In this document: piece by piece, positions 7,260-7,449 of the stretch
Layout of the letters: each line of letters begins with the position of its first letter
Position numbering within the stretch: position 1 is the first letter of the stretch
NCBI GenBank assembly: GCA_001310555.1
Contig: BAXO01000139.1
Coordinates: forward strand, 1-7,449
DNA length: 7,449 bases
Direction: 5' to 3'
Source of the DNA: Bacillus sp. JCM 19058
GTDB taxonomy: Bacteria > Bacillota > Bacilli > Bacillales_H > Bacillaceae_D
Made by a program: the position numbers and the translations under genes
Notes under the pieces: model-generated
Seen by the model: only the letters and a program-made list of their open reading frames with translations
Database searches by the model: none
What the model was told of the DNA's origin: nothing

Positions 7260-7352
7260 GGAGGAGTACCCAAGTCTGGCTGAAGGGATCGGTCTTGAAA
7301 ACCGACAGGCGGGTTAAACCGCGCGGGGGTTCGAATCCCTCCTCCTCCGCCA
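7260..7352 (+). tRNA. tRNA-Ser (anticodon UGA), CCA encoded
   Basis: A class II tRNA with a long variable arm. Acceptor GGAGGAG pairs with CTCCTCC, anticodon stem TCGGT/ACCGA encloses loop CTTGAAA with TGA, and the variable arm is about 7306-7323. T-loop TTCGAAT is intact, the discriminator is G, and CCA (7350-7352) is encoded. It lies 28 bases after tRNA-Ala and is probably in the same transcript. The remaining bases 7353-7449 show only a weak five-base hairpin (AAACC 7426-7430 with GGTTT 7440-7444) and no gene I can support. Confidence 0.96.
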
Positions 7353-7449
7353 TTTTCAAGAAGTATAGCTGTATAGCAAGACAGATAGAGTAGCAAGAAG
7401 GTAATGCCGGATAGTCGAAAGACCTAAACCGTTACAAAAGGTTTCGCAT

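Noticed and set aside
7416..7449. Terminator or RNA gene at the right edge
   Set aside because: Only a five-base stem with a nine-base loop and no T-run is visible before the window ends.

Overview
The window looks like chromosomal DNA of an endospore-forming Bacillaceae bacterium (Bacillota). The evidence is the gene content: a BclA-like collagen-repeat surface protein, a YjcD-type UvrD helicase, a YpgQ/YedJ-type HD hydrolase, and comGA-comGB in B. subtilis-like form. AGGAGG-like ribosome sites and the tRNA sequences agree. The genus cannot be fixed from the sequence alone.

Layout. Positions 1-1518 (+) hold the 3' part of a collagen-like gene: about 122 G-X-Y triplets, mostly G-X-T, then a beta-rich C-terminal domain of about 135 residues. 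A strong hairpin (1530-1550) separates it from a convergent minus-strand pair. That pair is a superfamily 1 helicase (4534 down to 2235) followed 18 bases later by an HD-domain nucleotide hydrolase (2216 down to 1559 after frame repair). A 240-base spacer with a structured inverted repeat follows, then tRNA-Gln(UUG) on minus (4775-4846). It is divergent from comGA (start probably TTG at 4971, end 6011) and comGB (6008-7048), the ATPase and membrane platform of the competence pilus. The comG operon stops there. Instead of comGC there is a short spacer with a promoter, then tRNA-Ala(UGC) and tRNA-Ser(UGA). The last 97 bases hold nothing recognisable.

The dominant feature is that every protein gene is broken by single-base indels. 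I count 17: five in the collagen gene, six in the helicase (two of them compensating), one in the HD gene, two in comGA and three in comGB. Many lie in homopolymers; four of the five coding A8/T8 runs are out of frame. Restoring one base at each site recovers full-length, conserved proteins, and no clear in-frame nonsense mutation was seen. The simplest reading is uncorrected long-read or pyrosequencing-type error, not five independent pseudogenes. I therefore annotate the restored genes and flag each break.

I do not see a convincing new biological system. The points most worth checking are the abrupt end of comG after comGB, the TTG start and ComK-like box of comGA, the E-for-D change in helicase motif II, and the repeated identical frame break in the collagen region.
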